DNA of 64,000 bases, taken from the NCBI RefSeq assembly GCF_001659605.2, contig NC_035162.2, positions 30,198,153 to 30,262,152 of the forward strand. The letters are read 5' to 3'. A model generated the notes under the pieces. The model did no database searches. It was not told the origin of the DNA and saw only the letters and a list, made by a program, of their open reading frames with translations. A program made the translations under genes and the position numbers. Positions within the stretch are counted from its first letter, which is position 1. Every line of letters begins with the position of its first letter. Source of the DNA: Manihot esculenta (lineage: Eukaryota > Streptophyta > Magnoliopsida > Malpighiales > Euphorbiaceae). This document shows positions 34,943-46,599 of this stretch, piece by piece.

Positions 34943-37124
34943 TGTAATACCCGGTTAGAGTCCGGCACCGGAATTCCTGTTGTCTGGTGGAATCCGGGGT
35001 GTTGGGATTCTATATAAGGGTCGGAGTTATGTGTTCTTAGTGTTATGAGGTGTTTTCTGGTTTTACAGGTCGATAGTTTTGAGTTGAAATGAACCAAGGC
35101 AGAGGAGCCAAGTTCGGCCGCCGAAGATAAGTTCGGCCGCCGAAAGTGCCCAATGTTCGGCTTCCGAAGTTCAGGTTCGGCCCCCGAATGTTGCATGGTT
35201 TTGCATGCGATTCGGCAGCCGAAGCTGAGTTGCTTAGCCAGCAGGTTTGTATCCCTTAGTCAGCATTTTGGACAGGTGTTATCACCAGATCATGTCCAGA
35301 AGTTGGCCACGTCTCCCCTGGTTTATTTGCTAAGTTTGAGCAGCTCATGCAGGAGTTTGCTCGTTTACCAAGTGTTGAAGGTTTTGAAGCAAAAAGTGAG
35401 CTTTGGAGAGTTAGTGAGGGTGAAGAAGAGTTGATCCATTTTCCTTGTTTAGATCACTCATCTTCTTGTTCCAGGAGGTAAGTGATGCTTTTGACCATGG
35501 TTCTATGTTTTCTGCAAGTTTTATGGGAGTTGGGGAGAGAGAGATGCATGTTGAGGTTTTAAATGGGAGTTTTGATGCTTTATGCATGTATACATGATTA
35601 TGTGTTATGTTTGTTTTGTTGTTTGGGGTTATTAGATAGTTTTGGACCCCTGTGACCATATACTTGAGTATATGTGAGTTGAGTAGAGGAGGTAAGCATG
35701 TTTGGAGAGATTGAAGGGAAGGAGGAGATGGTTTGCCGTTGAAGCTGAGTTCTGGATGAACTCAGGTTCGGCAGCCGAAGGTTCATTCGGCCGCCGAACC
35801 TCCTGCATGGTGACTTGGTTGCCACAGCTTGCCCCCGAGTGTTTTTGCATGTTCGGCTCTGTTTGGGGGATTCGGCCGCCAAAGGTGCCGCCGAAGGTGC
35901 TTGAGTTTCGTCTCTGGAGAGGACATTCAGCCGCCGAACCTGCCGCCGAAAGTGTCCTGTCCAGCTTTCTTTTGCATGCTTTGCATGGATAGTTGAGTGA
36001 GTTTAAGGGGATTCGTGGGGAAGTTAATAGAGTTGTTATTAAGCTAGTTTTGGTCCCTCATTTGAGTCCATCTGTATAGGTACAGACCAGAGGAACCAGA
36101 GAGAGCAGCAGTGAGTACTGCTCCAGAGTTTCAGAGCCTGCAGAGTCAGTCAGTCCAGATAGCCAGAGGTGAGTGGAACTAAACTGTTGACTTTTAATTG
36201 AACCACAAATTGCTTTTAGCATATCTCATGCATCATGTTTATGCCATAGGTTGATTGCATTAGTAGTCACGAATATGTTGCATTGCATCGTTATTTGGTG
36301 ATGTGAGTGAATGCTGAATGATCCAATAGTATCAGACAGGAAGTCCAGGAGCCTTTGACTACGCCCTGGCAAGTATAGCAAAGTCCAGGAGCCTTTGACT
36401 ACGCCCTGGCAGGTATAGCAAAGTCCAGGAGCCTTTGACTACGCCCTGGCAATGGTAAGTACAGAGGTGTTATATACACATATACATATATGACAGGAAG
36501 ACCAGGTGCTCGATTCTACGCCCTGGCACAGAGTTACTGGGACTATGTGGTGACAGGTTTACTCTTGATGTGGCTTGTCTGTGATATGGTGCATTCCATG
36601 AGATCATATTTTACTGAGATGTTTTACTATTCTACTCACTGGGCTATAGAGCTCATCCCACTCCCTTAACCCCAGTTTTGCAGGTTCAGTGTACAGTGTA
36701 CAGGGACAGTCCAGCAGAGTACAGGAAAAGTAAAGAGATCTGTAATAGCTTAGAGTGGACATGTAATATTAAAGAGATGTAATAGTTGTTGCTTGACCTA
36801 GTGATGTATGTTTTGTACATGATCTGTATATGTATATATGTTTTCCTGTATGTGGAAACCAGGCTTAACAGGTATGAGTTCACCCATCTAGAGCAAGCTT
36901 TAGTCAGGGATACAGAGTACAGAGACATGAGTACAGAGTACAGAGATAGTGCATGCACAGGTTAAGCCTTGGTTCAGAAACGAGTTTTATTTTCACAGAA
37001 AATGTATGATCATGTATGAGGTTTACAGGTACACAGAGAGTATAGCAGGCTTGCTACGGGTTCTGGCGGCCTTAAGCCGACCTGAATCCTAGCGCCGGTG
37101 ACGGTCCATTTTGGGGTCGTTACA
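34943..37124 (+). repeat. Tekay E 5' LTR
   Basis: It runs TGTAATACCCGG to GGGGTCGTTACA. It contains a TATA-like TATATAAGG (35011-35019), two TTCGGCCGCCGAA copies at 35113-35144 and a second cluster at 35765-35950. Three exact-spaced 40-bp units with CCAGG/CCTGG arms lie at about 36339-36453. Donor-like sites are at gt 35478 (GGTAAGTG) and gt 36169 (GGTGAGTG), and acceptor-like AG ends at 36079 and 36683. Confidence 0.95.
35011..35017 (+). promoter_or_regulatory. LTR TATA box (Tekay E)
   Basis: TATATAA lies 69 bases into the LTR, upstream of the first TTCGGCCGCCGAA pair. Its position differs from element B, where the TATA box follows the first cluster. Transcription start not determined. Confidence 0.45.
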
Positions 37125-37127
37125 GAT

Positions 37128-37140
37128 TGGTATCAGAGCC
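37128..37140 (+). other. Primer-binding site, initiator tRNA-Met (Tekay E)
   Basis: TGGTATCAGAGCC lies 3 bases after the 5' LTR, identical to the sites of A and B. Confidence 0.94.
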
Positions 37141-37345
37141 CTAGGTTCACATGATCGGACCTATAGAGACAGTGTTGGGCTCAGACAGGTTAGAGGTGGT
37201 CAAGCACAATAGGAAATCATGTCCACTAGGATAGGGTCGTGAGTCCTATCTGCTATGATATGCCATGAGTGTTGTATGTGTATGATTGATATGTGATGTT
37301 TATGTGTTAAAGTGGTATGTTATATGTTGTGTTTCCAGAGTAAAG

Positions 37346-40300
37346 ATGCAAGGAACTCGTCGATCAGCTCGATTGACTGGAGTCCCACCAGAGAATGAGA
37401 GACCAGCTGCTCGTCCTCCTGCATTGCCAAGGGCAAGGTCTCAGAGATCTAGCAGGGAAGGTACGTCAATAGACCCTAGAAGGTCTGTCGACGAGAGCAG
37501 AAGAGGAACAGCTAGGGGAGGAAGATCAGAGGAAAGGAGGGAAACTATGGAGATTGAGCAGTCGAGAGATGATAGCATGGGTATAGGCAGTTTTGAGGAA
37601 GGTATGGGAGAGTCACAGGGAGGTGCTCAGACCTCAGGTTTTGGCTATCCAGAGTATCCGATGGGAGGTATGTCGGAGTACTCGAGTTTTGTGCCATATC
37701 CTCCTTATATGCCTTATATGCCTTATCCTTACTATCCACCATATCCGATGTATCCATCTTCCCCTACCCATCCAAGTGCAGCACACCTAGAGCCAAATGA
37801 ACCAGTACTACCACCAGAACCAGTAGCCCCTGTTGTTGATAGACATGAACCTAGCTCATCTGGAGGTAAAGTCCAAATGACGGAGTACTTGAAATTGGAT
37901 GCTCCTAAATACAACACAGGAGATGATCCATTTGATTACCTCAGAGCAGTTAGGATGATAACCGGTGAATTGGGAGCAGATGATAGGAGAGCCATTGAGA
38001 TGGCAGGTTTCACAATAAAATGCAAGAAAGCCAGAGAATGGTTTAAGAATTATGTGGAGCCTAGAATGGACAGCATGTCATGGGGAGAGTTCGCCAATGA
38101 GTTTGCAGGGTGGGCTTTTCCTGACAGTTCGAGGGAGATGAAAGTAATTGAATTTGAACAGTTGAGACAGACAGATGAGATGAGTGTTGATGAATTCACA
38201 GATAAGTTCCTGGATCTACTTCAGTACGTGGGTCAAGCCTATGATACTGATCAGAAGAAAGCAAGGAGATATACTATGAGACTGCATCCCAGGTATGCTT
38301 CCTTGATTCTTCCAGCAGAAAAGGAGAGTTTCCATACCATAGTAGACGCAGCCAGGAAAATGGAAGCTAGTGCCAATATTCAGAAACAGGCAAAGGCACA
38401 GGCTTCGGGTTCGAAAGTCCCCACTCCAAGTAGTAAAAGATGGGATAGAGCAAAAGGAACAAAGAGTAAGTTCTGGAGTAAAGTCAAGTCAGGTCTGGGA
38501 ATAGGTAGTGGCTCAAGCTCTGGCACAGCTCCAGTCTGCAGACGATGCGGAAAACCACATGGAGGAGTTTGTCGGTTGGGATCTACAGCTTGTTTTCGAT
38601 GTGGACAGGAAGGGCATATTGCTCGGGATTGTCCGCAGATGACTTTTGCACCATCCCAGCAGATGAGTTCAGGCAGTGTGGTACAGCCAGTTGTACGGCC
38701 AGCAGCTCCAGTCATGCCTCAGACTAGTGGCAGAGGCAGAGGGAGAGGGGTAGCCTCTACTTCAGCAGCAGGTTCCCGAGGTGGAAATCCGGTAGCCCCA
38801 GCACGGATTTTCACAGTGACACAGGAGGAGGCTAACACGTCGAACACAGTGGTGCCAGGTAATCTCATCATTGGGTGTTCAGATGTGTATGCTTTGATGG
38901 ACCCCGGTGCTTCTCATTCCTTTATTGCTTCGAGAGCCATAGAGCGATTGGGTTTGATCAGTTCTAAGTTAGAGTATCCTCTCTGGGTCAGTGGACCTAG
39001 ATGTGACCCATCAGTGGCAGTGTCAGTCTGTCGTTTCAGTCCAGTGTTTATCGAGGGTAGATGCCTTCCAGCTGACCTTGTGGTTCTAGACTTGACAGAT
39101 TTTGATTTCATTCTAGGGATGGATTGGCTATCTGCATATAGTGCTACGTTGGACTGTCGAGAGAAGATAGTGAGTCTCAGAGACCAGGATGGGTCAGAGT
39201 GTGTCTTCAGAGGAGACAGGAGAGGTACACCCAGAGGTATGATTTCAGCCCTTCAGGCTCATCGTTTGCTTAGGAGGGGTTGTCAGGGGTTTCTAGCTCA
39301 TGTGAGAGAGCTAGACAGTCAGGTGAGGGAACCAGCCACAGTACCAGTAGTCCGAGAGTTTCTCGATGTGTTCCCAGACGATTTGCCAGGACTACCACCT
39401 GATAGGGAGATAGGGTTTGAAATTGAATTACTGCCAGGTACCAGACCTATCTCTATTCCTCCCGACAGGATGGCGCCAGCTGAGTTAACAGAGTTGAAAG
39501 AACAGTTGCAGGACTTGGTAGATAAGGGTTTCATCCGCCCTAGTACCTCACCTTGGGGTGCTCCAGTGCTCTTTGTCAGAAAGAAGGATGGATCTCTCAG
39601 ACTTTGTATCGACTACAGACAGTTGAACAAGGTCACTATCAAGAATAGGTATCCTTTACCTAGGATTGATGATCTATTTGACCAGCTAGCTGGAGCAGGT
39701 TGTTTCTCGAAAATAGATCTGAGATCTGGGTATCATCAGTTGAGAGTCAGAGAGGCAGATGTGCCTAAGACAGCTTTCTGGACCAGATATGGGCATTATG
39801 AGTTCTTAGTGATGCCGTTCGGGTTGACTAACGCCCCTGCAGCATTTATGGATCTCATGAACAGGGTATTCAGTGAGTTTCTGGATCACTTTGTCATTGT
39901 GTTTATCGATGATATCTTAGTGTATTCCAGAGATGCAGAGGAGCATGCCCAGCATCTGAGGATAGTTTTGCAGACACTGAGAGAGCATGGTTTATATGCC
40001 AAGTTCTCGAAGTGTGAGTTTTGGTTACGGAGCATTGCCTTCTTGGGACATGTGGTATCAGCAGAGGGTATTGAGGTAGACCCCAAGAAGATAGAGGCTG
40101 TAGCTAACTGGCCCAGACCCACGACAGTGACTGAGATTAAAAGCTTTCTGGGACTGGCAGGTTACTACAGGAGGTTCGTTCAGAACTTCTCAAAGATAGC
40201 AGCTCCTATGACCAAATTGACTCAGAAGAACCAGAAGTTTATCTGGTCAGACCAGTGTGAAGAGAGCTTTGAGGAGCTCAAGAGGAGATTGACAACAGCA

Positions 40301-42244
40301 CCAGTGTTAGCTCTGCCTGTCAGTAATGAAGAGTTCACAGTGTTCTGTGATGCATCTCGAGTGGGATTGGGTTGTGTATTGATGCAGAGTGATAGAGTAA
40401 TAGCTTATGCTTCTAGACAGTTGAAGAAGCACGAGTTGAATTACCCTACCCATGACCTAGAGATGGCAGCAGTTATCTTTGCACTTAAGATGTGGCGGCA
40501 TTACCTCTACGGGGTTAAATGCGAGATCTTCACTGATCACAAGAGTTTACAGTACATCTTAAGTCAGAGAGAGCTGAATTTGAGGCAGCGGAGATGGGTA
40601 GAATTGCTCAGTGATTATGATTGTAAGATCCAGTATCATCCGGGTAAGGCGAATGTTGTCGCAGACGCCCTAAGCCGGAAGTCACTAGGCAGTTTATCCC
40701 ATATAGCAGCAGAGCGGAGACCAGTTGTGATGGAGCTTTATAAGCTCTTTGACGAGGGATTACAGCTAGAGTTGTCTGGTACAGGTGCGTTGATAGCACA
40801 GATGAGAGTGACACCTGTGTTTCTGGAGCAGATAGCTCAGAGACAACATGAGGACCCTGAGTTGATGAAAATTGCCAGGACTGTTCAGTCAGGTAATAGT
40901 GTAGAGTTCAGATTTGACAGCAAAGGGATCCTTCGCTATGGGAGTCGACTTTGTGTACCAGATAGGGGCAGTGTGAAGGAAGACATTATGAGGGAAGCTC
41001 ATAATGCGAGGTATAGTGTTCACCCAGGAGCTACCAAGATGTATCAGGATCTGAAAAGGGTCTATTGGTGGCCAGCCATGAAGAAAGAAGTGGCGCAGTT
41101 CGTGACAGCCTGTGAGGTTTGTCAGAGGGTGAAATTAGAGCATCAGAAACCAGCCGGAATGCTTAATCCATTACCGATTCCAGAGTGGAAATGGGAGAAC
41201 ATAGCCATGGATTTTGTAGTGGGTTTACCAGTAGTGTCCAACAGGATAGACTCGATATGGGTGATTGTGGACAGACTCACGAAATCTGCTCATTTTCTTC
41301 CAGTACGGAGTAACTATTCTGTGGATAAGTTGGCACAGGTCTATCTGGATGAGATAGTGAGATTACATGGAGTTCTAGTGTCTATAGTTTCAGACAGAGG
41401 ACCTCAGTTTACCTCCCGCTTTTGGCGGAGTCTGCAAAGTGCGATGGGCACGAGATTGGATTTTAGTACTGCTTTCCACCCACAGACTGATGGACAGTCA
41501 GAAAGGACCATCCAGACCATAGAGGATATGCTTCGACTATGTGTGTTAGACTTTGGCGGTTCTTGGAGGCAGCATCTACCTTTGGTGGAGTTTGCCTACA
41601 ATAACAGTCATCATGCTAGCATTGGGATGGCTCCTTATGAAGCATTATATGGGAGGAAGTGCAGATCACCTGTTTGCTGGGAAGAGGTAGGAGAGAAGGC
41701 TCTTGCAGGGCCAGAGTTAGTAGACATTACCAGTAGAATGGTGCCCATGATCAGAGAGAGAATCAGAACAGCTCAGAGTAGACAGAAAAGTTATGCAGAC
41801 GTTCGCAGAAAGCAGTTAGAGTTTCAAGAAGGTAATTTGGTATTGCTGAAAGTGTCTCCAATGAAAGGAGTGGTTCGGTTTGGAAAGACAGGTAAATTGG
41901 CTCCACGGTACATTGGACCCTTTGAGGTGTTGCAGAGGATCGGAAATGTGTCGTATAAGCTGGATTTACCTGCTTCTATGGAAAGGATTCACCCGATATT
42001 TCATGTTTCTATGCTACGACAGTTTGTATCAGATCTGAATCAGGTTCTGAGTGAACCTGAGGTGGAGATTCATACGGATCTCACCTATATAGAGCAACCA
42101 GTGCGGATTCTGGACACGCAGATCAGACAGCTAAGGAACAAGGAAATTCCGATGGTGAAAGTTCTGTGGAACCACCATAATCTAGAAGAGTGCACGTGGG
42201 AGACGCGGGAGTCTATGCTCCAGCAGTATCCATATTTGTTTTGA
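37346..42244 (+). CDS. Tekay E Gag-Pol polyprotein with chromodomain (1632 aa)
   Basis: This start ([12 protein letters not shown]) matches the gag starts of A and B. An in-frame ATG at 37286 adds 20 codons of leader and crosses an acceptor-like TTTCCAG. Domains by approximate residue: Pro/Tyr-rich region 90-160; gag core 170-320; zinc-binding [12 protein letters not shown] and knuckle [13 protein letters not shown] 397-430; protease DPGASHSF near 517; [20 protein letters not shown] to FIDDILVYS near 853; RNase [11 protein letters not shown] near 1000. Integrase follows with HHCC near 1220-1255 and D-D-E (MDFVVG, SDRGPQF, SERTIQ) near 1287-1384. A GPF stretch and a C-terminal chromodomain (about 1571-1632, EQPVRILD...VKVLWNHH...CTWE) close the protein. 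No stop or frameshift is seen. It copies the element's RNA to DNA and integrates it; the chromodomain is thought to target heterochromatin. Confidence 0.94.
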   Translation: MQGTRRSARLTGVPPENERPAARPPALPRARSQRSSREGTSIDPRRSVDESRRGTARGGRSEERRETMEIEQSRDDSMGIGSFEEGMGESQGGAQTSGFGYPEYPMGGMSEYSSFVPYPPYMPYMPYPYYPPYPMYPSSPTHPSAAHLEPNEPVLPPEPVAPVVDRHEPSSSGGKVQMTEYLKLDAPKYNTGDDPFDYLRAVRMITGELGADDRRAIEMAGFTIKCKKAREWFKNYVEPRMDSMSWGEFANEFAGWAFPDSSREMKVIEFEQLRQTDEMSVDEFTDKFLDLLQYVGQAYDTDQKKARRYTMRLHPRYASLILPAEKESFHTIVDAARKMEASANIQKQAKAQASGSKVPTPSSKRWDRAKGTKSKFWSKVKSGLGIGSGSSSGTAPVCRRCGKPHGGVCRLGSTACFRCGQEGHIARDCPQMTFAPSQQMSSGSVVQPVVRPAAPVMPQTSGRGRGRGVASTSAAGSRGGNPVAPARIFTVTQEEANTSNTVVPGNLIIGCSDVYALMDPGASHSFIASRAIERLGLISSKLEYPLWVSGPRCDPSVAVSVCRFSPVFIEGRCLPADLVVLDLTDFDFILGMDWLSAYSATLDCREKIVSLRDQDGSECVFRGDRRGTPRGMISALQAHRLLRRGCQGFLAHVRELDSQVREPATVPVVREFLDVFPDDLPGLPPDREIGFEIELLPGTRPISIPPDRMAPAELTELKEQLQDLVDKGFIRPSTSPWGAPVLFVRKKDGSLRLCIDYRQLNKVTIKNRYPLPRIDDLFDQLAGAGCFSKIDLRSGYHQLRVREADVPKTAFWTRYGHYEFLVMPFGLTNAPAAFMDLMNRVFSEFLDHFVIVFIDDILVYSRDAEEHAQHLRIVLQTLREHGLYAKFSKCEFWLRSIAFLGHVVSAEGIEVDPKKIEAVANWPRPTTVTEIKSFLGLAGYYRRFVQNFSKIAAPMTKLTQKNQKFIWSDQCEESFEELKRRLTTAPVLALPVSNEEFTVFCDASRVGLGCVLMQSDRVIAYASRQLKKHELNYPTHDLEMAAVIFALKMWRHYLYGVKCEIFTDHKSLQYILSQRELNLRQRRWVELLSDYDCKIQYHPGKANVVADALSRKSLGSLSHIAAERRPVVMELYKLFDEGLQLELSGTGALIAQMRVTPVFLEQIAQRQHEDPELMKIARTVQSGNSVEFRFDSKGILRYGSRLCVPDRGSVKEDIMREAHNARYSVHPGATKMYQDLKRVYWWPAMKKEVAQFVTACEVCQRVKLEHQKPAGMLNPLPIPEWKWENIAMDFVVGLPVVSNRIDSIWVIVDRLTKSAHFLPVRSNYSVDKLAQVYLDEIVRLHGVLVSIVSDRGPQFTSRFWRSLQSAMGTRLDFSTAFHPQTDGQSERTIQTIEDMLRLCVLDFGGSWRQHLPLVEFAYNNSHHASIGMAPYEALYGRKCRSPVCWEEVGEKALAGPELVDITSRMVPMIRERIRTAQSRQKSYADVRRKQLEFQEGNLVLLKVSPMKGVVRFGKTGKLAPRYIGPFEVLQRIGNVSYKLDLPASMERIHPIFHVSMLRQFVSDLNQVLSEPEVEIHTDLTYIEQPVRILDTQIRQLRNKEIPMVKVLWNHHNLEECTWETRESMLQQYPYLF

Positions 42245-42309
42245 GGTTAGTTTTCTCCGTTTCATGTGTTATTTGTGTGTTTTAGGAACATCCGAGGACG
42301 AATGTTCTT

Positions 42310-42322
42310 AAGGAGGGGAGAA
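42310..42322 (+). other. Polypurine tract (Tekay E)
   Basis: A purine run (AAGGAGGGGAGAA), with a single intervening T after it, lies directly before the 3' LTR. It serves as the plus-strand primer. Confidence 0.88.
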
Positions 42323-44465
42323 TGTAATACCCGGTTAGAGTCCGGCACCGGAATTCCTGTTGTCTGGTGGAATCCGGGGTGTTGGGATTCTATATAAGGG
42401 TCGGAGTTATGTGTTCTTAGTGTTATGAGGTGTTTTCTGGTTTTACAGGTCGATAGTTTTGAGTTGAAATGAACCAAGGCAGAGGAGCCAAGTTCGGCCG
42501 CCGAAGATAAGTTCGGCCGCCGAAAGTGCCCAATGTTCGGCTTCCGAAGTTCAGGTTCGGCCCCCGAATGTTGCATGGTTTTGCATGCGATTCGGCAGCC
42601 GAAGCTGAGTTGCTTAGCCAGCAGGTTTGTATCCCTTAGTCAGCATTTTGGACAGGTGTTATCACCAGATCATGTCCAGAAGTTGGCCACGTCTCCCCTG
42701 GTTTATTTGCTAAGTTTGAGCAGCTCATGCAGGAGTTTGCTCGCTTACCAAGTGTTGAAGGTTTTGAAGCAAAAAGTGAGCTTTGGAGAGTTAGTGAGGG
42801 TGAAGAAGAGTTGATCCGTTTTCCTTGTTTAGATCACTCATCTTCTTGTTCCAGGAGGTAAGTGATGCTTTTGACCATGGTTCTATGTTTTCTGCAAGTT
42901 TTATGGGAGTTGGGGAGAGAGAGATGCATGTTGAGGTTTTAAATGGGAGTTTTGATGCTTTATGCATGTATACATGATTATGTGTTATGTTTGTTTTGTT
43001 GTTTGGGGTTATTAGATAGTTTTGGACCCCTGTGACCATATACTTGAGTATATGTGAGTTGAGTAGAGGAGGTAAGCATGTTTGGAGAGATTGAAGGGAA
43101 GGAGGAGATGGTTTGCCATTGAAGCTGAGTTCTGGATGAACTCAGGTTCGGCAGTCGAAGGTTCATTCGGCCGCCGAACCTCCTGCATGGTGACTTGGTT
43201 GCCACAGCTTGCCCCCGAGTGTTTTTGCATGTTCGGCTCTGTTTGGGGGATTCGGCCACCGAAGGTGCCGCCGAAGGTGCTTGAGTTTCGTCTCTGGAGA
43301 GGACATTCGGCCGCCGAACCTGCCGCCGAAAGTGTCCTGTCCAGCTTTCTTTTGCATGCTTTGCATGGATAGTTGAGTGAGTTTAAGGGGATTCGTGGGG
43401 AAGTTAATAGAGTTGTTATTAAGCTAGTTTTGGTCCCTCATTTGAGTCCATCTGTATAGGTACAGACCAGAGGAACCAGAGAGAGCAGCAGTGAGTACTG
43501 CTCCAGAGTTTCAGAGCCTGCAGAGTCAGTCAGTCCAGATAGCCAGAGGTGAGTGGAACTAAACTGTTGACTTTTAATTGAACCACAAATTGCTTTTAGC
43601 ATATCTCATGCATCATGTTTATGCCATAGGTTGATTGCATTAGTAGTCACGAATATGTTGCATTGCATCGTTATTTGGTGATGTGAGTGAATGCTGAATG
43701 ATCCAATAGTCTCAGACAGGAAGTCCAGGAGCCTTTGACTACGCCCTGGCAGGTATAGCAAAGTCCAGGAGCCTTTGACTACGCCCTGGCAATGGTAAGT
43801 ACAGAGGTGTTATATACACATATACATATATGACAGGAAGACCAGGTGCTCGATTCTACGCCCTGGCACAGAGTTACTGGGACTATGTGGTGACAGGTTT
43901 ACTCTTGATGTGGCTTGTCTGTGATATGGTGCATTCCATGAGATCATATTTTACTGAGATGTTTTACTGTTCTACTCACTGGGCTATAGAGCTCATCCCA
44001 CTCCCTTAACCCCAGTTTTGCAGGTTCAGTGTACAGTGTACAGGGACAGTCCAGCAGAGTATAGGAAAAGTAAAGAGATCTGTAATAGCTTAGAGTGGAC
44101 ATGTAATATTAAAGAGATGTAATAGTTGTTGCTTGACCTAGTGATGTATGTTTTGTACATGATCTGTATATGTATATATGTTTTCCTGTATGTGGAAACC
44201 AGGCTTAACAGGTATGAGTTCACCCATCTAGAGCAAGCTCTAGTCAGGGATACAGAGTACAGAGTACATGAGTACAGAGTACAGAGATAGTGCATGCACA
44301 GGTTAAGCCTTGGTTCAGAAACGAGTTTTATTTTCACAGAAAATGTATGATCATGTATGAGGTTTACAGGTACACAGAGAGTATAGCAGGCTTGCTACGG
44401 GTTCTGGCGGCCTTAAGCCGACCTGAATCCTAGCGCCGGTGACGGTCCATTTTGGGGTCGTTACA
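42323..44465 (+). repeat. Tekay E 3' LTR
   Basis: It partners 34943-37124 but has only two of the three 40-bp hairpin units (about 43719-43793). Most substitutions between the LTRs are transitions. It ends GTCGTTACA before the second TAGAC. Confidence 0.95.
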
Positions 44466-44470
44466 TAGAC

Positions 44471-45885
44471 ATAACAGATCGTGGGCTATTGAAGTCGTCT
44501 GGGTCCAATCCCCATCAACAGTAAACAATGCAATGCACCATAGTCGTGATTCTACTGCAATCACCCTAGTACATATCCTGGTATCCATGATGCATGACCT
44601 ATGCTAACAGCATTCTATTTCTCAGTATAAAAGATTAAGTTTAGTTCTACTCACCTCTGCTCCTCTAGCAGATACTGAACTGACTCTGCAACAACTAACC
44701 CTGACGACCTCCTCGATCTCTCGGGTCCAATCCTACACAAAAGGACTCGAATGAGGTGTCAAACATACTCTAACCAACTCATAAACAACTCTTAAACAAC
44801 TCCCAAAACCCTCTAAAAGCTCGTAGAACAATCACATAAAGCATGCAAAAGAAGGCTGGACAGGACACTTTCGGCGGCAGGTTTGGCGGCCGAATGTCCT
44901 CTCCAGAGCCGAAACTCAAGTACCTTCGGCGGCACCTTCGGCGGCCGAATCCCCCCTCCAGAGCCGAAACTCAAAACTCTAGGGGGCTGTGGCAGCCGAA
45001 GCCACCTCCTCAAGGGGTTCGGCGGCCAAACCTTCCTTCGGCTGCCGAACCTGAGTTCATCCAGAACTCAGCTTCGCCCGCAACCAAGCTCCTCAATCCT
45101 CTCCAACACCCAAAACAGGCATACTTCAACTCCTCACCTCACATATACTCAAGTATATGTACAAAGGGGTCCAAAACTACCTAAAACCCCAACAAAACAA
45201 CATAGCATAACACATACACATGCTTTCAACATCAAAACACCAAAATCATGCTTTTTACCCTAAACATGCAATTCTACCCCTAACCTCCATAAAACCTCTA
45301 TAAATCATCAAAAGAAGTTCAAGATCTGCACTTACCTCTTGAAAACAAGGAGATGAACGATCTGAACTCAGAAATATAGAGCAACTCTCCTTCAAACTCT
45401 TCAACCCTTAAAACGTCTCTTTTTAGCTCAAAACCTTCAAACCAACATGAAAATCCATCAAACCTTTGCAAGCTTTGACAAAAACATGAAAAATACCCAT
45501 GAAGGACCTGCTCTTACCTTTGGACGTGAAAAGACAAGTAATCCTTATCCATTTCACCGACTGGAGGTGCTTTATAGGTGGTTGACCGACTCAGCTTCGG
45601 CTGCCGAAACGCATGCAAAACCATGCAACGTTCGGCGGCCGAACTTGAACTTCGGAAGCCAAACTTAAGGCACTTTCGGCGGCCGAACATTACCTTCGGC
45701 GGCCGAACCTGGCAATTGTCCCCATAGTCTTTTCTCTTCAAAACTCAATCCTATCTCATTCAAAACCTTTAAAAGACTGAAAAACATTTTAGAAAACCTT
45801 TCTCTTACCCTTCTAGAAACCTCTGACATCCTCGAATTCCACCGGACGGTAGAAATTCTGATGCCTGATCTAGCCGGATATTACA
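44471..45885 (-). repeat. Tekay-family solo LTR, second part
   Basis: It resumes after TAGAC and ends GGATATTACA at 45885, followed by AAAAT. On the minus strand it has the family TTCGGC/GCCGAA clusters (about 44870-45060 and 45595-45710), a TATA box (about 45572) and a GGTAAG donor near 45335. It is diverged from both B and E. Confidence 0.83.
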
Positions 45886-46599
45886 AAAATGTTCATTTTT
45901 ATTACAAAAGATCACAAGGAGATAAAATGGACTTGGGCAAGTCCCTGTTACATTAGAATCTTCTAAAAATCTATTAGCTAGAAACTTAGTTGGTGAGGTT
46001 CTCCTCAGCCTCTCGCTTGATCTCATCCTCCGGGAAGATGTCATCTGTCTAGAAAAAGCCGCGTGAAGGACCGCTTCTCTACCTACCTTCCTGGTCTGGT
46101 CCTTATAATTAATCTTGCACAATCCAACCCCTCTCTTTAGGGTCATAATGTTGAAAAGTCGTTATAGTCAGACTAGTTGTAGTCCTCAGAGCTGAGCAGT
46201 ATGCTTTCACCTTTATGAAGACCCGCCTTTAGTTTCTCTTTGTAGACCATGATGATATCATCCACACAGATATGGTTATTCTCAGGAAAAGAAAAGAAAA
46301 TACCCATTCATGTCTCCCGTAGATGATAATCATAAATAAAATGAAAAGAAAGGAGGGCTCTTATACAATAGCATAGCCAACAAAGTTTTAAATATGACTT
46401 GAAAAATAAGGCAACCATTGTGACTAAGGGTAGACAAGACAATGCAAGCAGTAAAGACCAGTCAAATTGTGCCACATAATCACAATGAAATTCCATCATC
46501 TTCAAATCTGAAGAATCGAAGACTAGCAGGAGGACCTTTGATGCTGCATAACAATCGCCCAAAGTAAGCCATGAGCTGTCACCATGAGGAAGGGACACA
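45886..46599 (+). mobile_element. Tat element 3' region, possible antisense reading frame
   Basis: This resumes the Tat sequence after the solo LTR. On the minus strand there are open stretches at 46736-46308 (142 codons, hydrophobic, no domain I recognise) and around 46146-45890. Some Tat-lineage elements carry an antisense frame between pol and the 3' LTR, and the position fits, but I cannot match the protein. The 46736-46308 frame also overlaps the LTR start. Confidence 0.4.

Larger units (their letters stand above)
34943..44465 (+). mobile_element. Tekay/Del-type Ty3/gypsy retrotransposon E, intact
   Basis: The 9523-bp element is complete. It has LTRs (34943-37124 and 42323-44465), a tRNA-iMet primer site (37128-37140), one uninterrupted gag-pol frame with a chromodomain, a polypurine tract (42310-42322) and a perfect target duplication TAGAC (34938-34942 and 44466-44470). 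By eye the LTRs differ at about 11-12 sites in 2.14 kb, plus one 40-bp repeat unit and a 1-base indel. It is the most plausible active element in the window. Confidence 0.96.

Noticed and set aside
36339..36453. Three evenly spaced 40-bp repeats that could suggest a CRISPR array
   Set aside because: There are no distinct spacers, the units are contiguous within a plant retrotransposon LTR, and the genome is eukaryotic.
37286..37345. Upstream in-frame ATG as the start of the E polyprotein
   Set aside because: The 20 added codons lie in leader sequence not conserved in A or B and cross a pyrimidine-rich CAG. The ATG at 37346 is shared by all three elements.
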